A DNA stretch of 5,477 nucleotides from Candidatus Pacearchaeota archaeon (GTDB taxonomy: Archaea; Nanobdellota; Nanobdellia; Pacearchaeales; GW2011-AR1). The translations under genes were made by a program, and so were the position numbers. Location of the stretch: positions 1 to 5,477 of the forward strand of contig RFLC01000192.1 of the NCBI GenBank assembly GCA_003694055.1. Direction: 5' to 3'. Position 1 is the first letter of the stretch. Each line of letters begins with the position of its first letter. This document shows, piece after piece, positions 4,558-5,477 of the stretch. The notes under the pieces are model-generated. The model was not told where the DNA came from and did not search any database. It was given only the letters and a program-made list of their open reading frames with translations.

Positions 4558-5373
4558 TGTTCTGGAGGTTAGGGAGGATTTTATTGAGTGAAATGCAGCG
4601 TAAGGAGCGAGTGTTAGCATATGCGCGAGTGCTCCAAACGCGCCTGAGCGCGTGGAGAATCTTGCCAGCTTGCGAGTGCTTGCTAGCCCTTGTCTCATTG
4701 CCTCAACAACATCCTCTGCGCAACGCAAGTCCTTGTAGCTAGGAACTTCCATCTCTGTCCAACTTTTCCCAATCTCCCTAAATGAGTGGCCGTCGCTAGA
4801 AGCCAGAGCGCCTAGCTGTTGGAATTTCGGCGCAACCTCGCAGTAAAATTCCATTGCTTTTTCATTTGCTCCCCTGTACCTTCCAAAAAAGCTGAACTCT
4901 GCTTCGCTGTTGTAGACCTCAATCCCATCTAGTTGCGAAAGCGCTTCTGGGTTATTGCGCAAATGCTCTCCTAAACCTTGCCAAGAGAATGGATGATCTG
5001 CAATTGCAATTCCGTTGTTGTCGCGCGCCCATTTCATCGTGTCCTCTAAGCTCATGAAGTGCTTTGGAAGGTTGTTAGAGCGAGTTCCGAGAACAAGCAA
5101 ATGCCCTTGAGCTGTTGCAATCTCCTCTCCCTTGACTAACAGCAAATCAAACTGGGGAAAGTAAACCGCGTTCTCAAAGTCCTGCCTTTCATAAGAGCAG
5201 TTTTGCTTGGTTAGTGTTTCGTACCGAGCGTCAGCGAAGTTAACCACGCCAAGCATGCCACCTTCCCCAAGCGCATTTCTTGCTCTATCAACTGCTCTCT
5301 CCAAATCACCTTCCCGCATGCAATAAGTGCGCAAGTGATTATGCCAATCAGCTCTCGCAATCCTCTCGCTCAT
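4549..5373 (-). CDS. PHP-domain metal-dependent phosphoesterase
   Basis: This 274-residue cytoplasmic protein has the PHP fold, whose members hydrolyse phosphoesters (for example histidinol phosphate, nucleotide phosphates or short oligonucleotides) with two or three bound metals. Recognisable metal-site motifs are DWHNH (9-13, H11 and H13), KGEEI followed by GHLL (E84, H91), IADHPF (H127), DGIEVYN (149-155) and SSDGH (D194, H196). Two usual positions look changed: the DH of motif two reads ADA (D48, A49), and the acidic residue five places after the second His of motif one is Cys18. The active centre may therefore be atypical. After residue 235 a basic stretch leads into a mildly hydrophobic tail (244-262), which might touch the membrane. 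The substrate is unknown. The gene is preceded by its own TATA box and ends in a probable terminator, so it is likely monocistronic. Confidence 0.85.
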   Translation of the reverse strand: MSERIARADWHNHLRTYCMREGDLERAVDRARNALGEGGMLGVVNFADARYETLTKQNCSYERQDFENAVYFPQFDLLLVKGEEIATAQGHLLVLGTRSNNLPKHFMSLEDTMKWARDNNGIAIADHPFSWQGLGEHLRNNPEALSQLDGIEVYNSEAEFSFFGRYRGANEKAMEFYCEVAPKFQQLGALASSDGHSFREIGKSWTEMEVPSYKDLRCAEDVVEAMRQGLASTRKLARFSTRSGAFGALAHMLTLAPYAAFHSIKSSLTSRTEI

Positions 5374-5379
5374 AAATAA

Positions 5380-5477
5380 GCCCAGAGAAATGGTTTAAAA
5401 AGTTATGGGTTAGTTTTTCCGCTTGGAATTACGGAGGAGATTAAGAGGAAGGTTGAGATTTTAATTGAAGATAAGAG
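5380..5477 (+). other. Open frame at the right edge, possible start of a divergent gene (partial)
   Basis: From 5380 to the window end one plus-strand frame stays open. From 5422 it reads LGITEEIKRKVEILIEDK, with the charged helical composition and GAG/AAG codons typical of the genes here. There is no ATG, GTG or TTG in this frame: an ATT at 5428 would be the only near-cognate start giving a sensible N-terminus (TEEIKRKVEILIEDK after the initiator), about 31 bases from the TATA-like box at 5394-5400. It may instead be spurious or a remnant. The opposite strand is also open over 5403-5477, reading toward 5403, but with a less protein-like composition. Confidence 0.25.
5394..5407 (-). promoter_or_regulatory. 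BRE/TATA promoter of the PHP gene
   Basis: The minus strand reads CATAACT followed by TTTTAAA. The box (5394-5400) is centred about 24 bases before the ATG at 5373. No Shine-Dalgarno motif precedes the start. Because the core TTTAAA is self-complementary, it could also serve a rightward gene beyond the window. Confidence 0.55.

Noticed and set aside
4503..4742. Plus-strand frame of 79 codons over the PHP gene end.
   Set aside because: It is antisense to a well-supported PHP gene, has no homology-like motifs and no promoter; it is a shadow of the GC-containing codons on the other strand.
665..5373. Six co-directional genes as a single operon or a dedicated biological system.
   Set aside because: Each gene has its own TATA box and gaps of 50-110 bases are common; the predicted functions do not join into one pathway.
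1..5477. CRISPR arrays, insertion sequences, tRNA or rRNA genes, toxin-antitoxin pairs, integrase sites.
   Set aside because: Reading both strands showed no regularly spaced repeats, transposase motifs, tRNA cloverleaf or rRNA-like sequence.

Overview
The window looks like archaeal chromosomal DNA. The strongest marker is an intact archaeal-type tRNA-splicing endonuclease (endA). Supporting signs are a solo KaiC-like ATPase, a UPF0200/dephospho-CoA-kinase-like P-loop kinase, the lack of Shine-Dalgarno sequences, and archaeal TATA/BRE-like boxes at a fixed distance from every start codon. The compact genes and the bacterial-style lipoproteins would suit a DPANN-type or other small-genome archaeon, but the lineage cannot be fixed from this sequence.

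Layout: one rightward gene at the left (P-loop kinase, 42-626) converges on a run of six leftward genes. In transcription order from the right these are a PHP-domain phosphoesterase (5373-4549), two paralogous secreted or lipid-anchored proteins (4439-3804 and 3814-3152), a KaiC-like ATPase (3095-2313), endA (2224-1712) and an extended-SDR nucleotide-sugar epimerase (1654-665). About 100 bases at the right edge carry a short open frame that may belong to a divergent rightward gene cut by the window end. No gap between genes exceeds about 110 bases.

Although six genes point the same way, each has its own TATA-like box centred about 24-29 bases upstream of its start codon, so they read as separate, probably leaderless, units rather than one operon. 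This spacing also decides three starts: the epimerase at 1654 rather than 1699, the downstream lipoprotein at the ATG at 3814 rather than the GTG at 3826, and the leaderless start of the kinase.

The genes do not form an obvious pathway. They cover sugar-nucleotide chemistry for surface glycans, tRNA maturation, RecA-fold signalling and phosphoester hydrolysis. The most novel content is the tandem lipoprotein pair, which I cannot assign to a named family. Also worth attention are dyad-symmetric sites abutting the TATA boxes of endA and the epimerase gene, and a PHP protein lacking two usual metal-site residues. I found no CRISPR array, mobile element, RNA gene or defence system.
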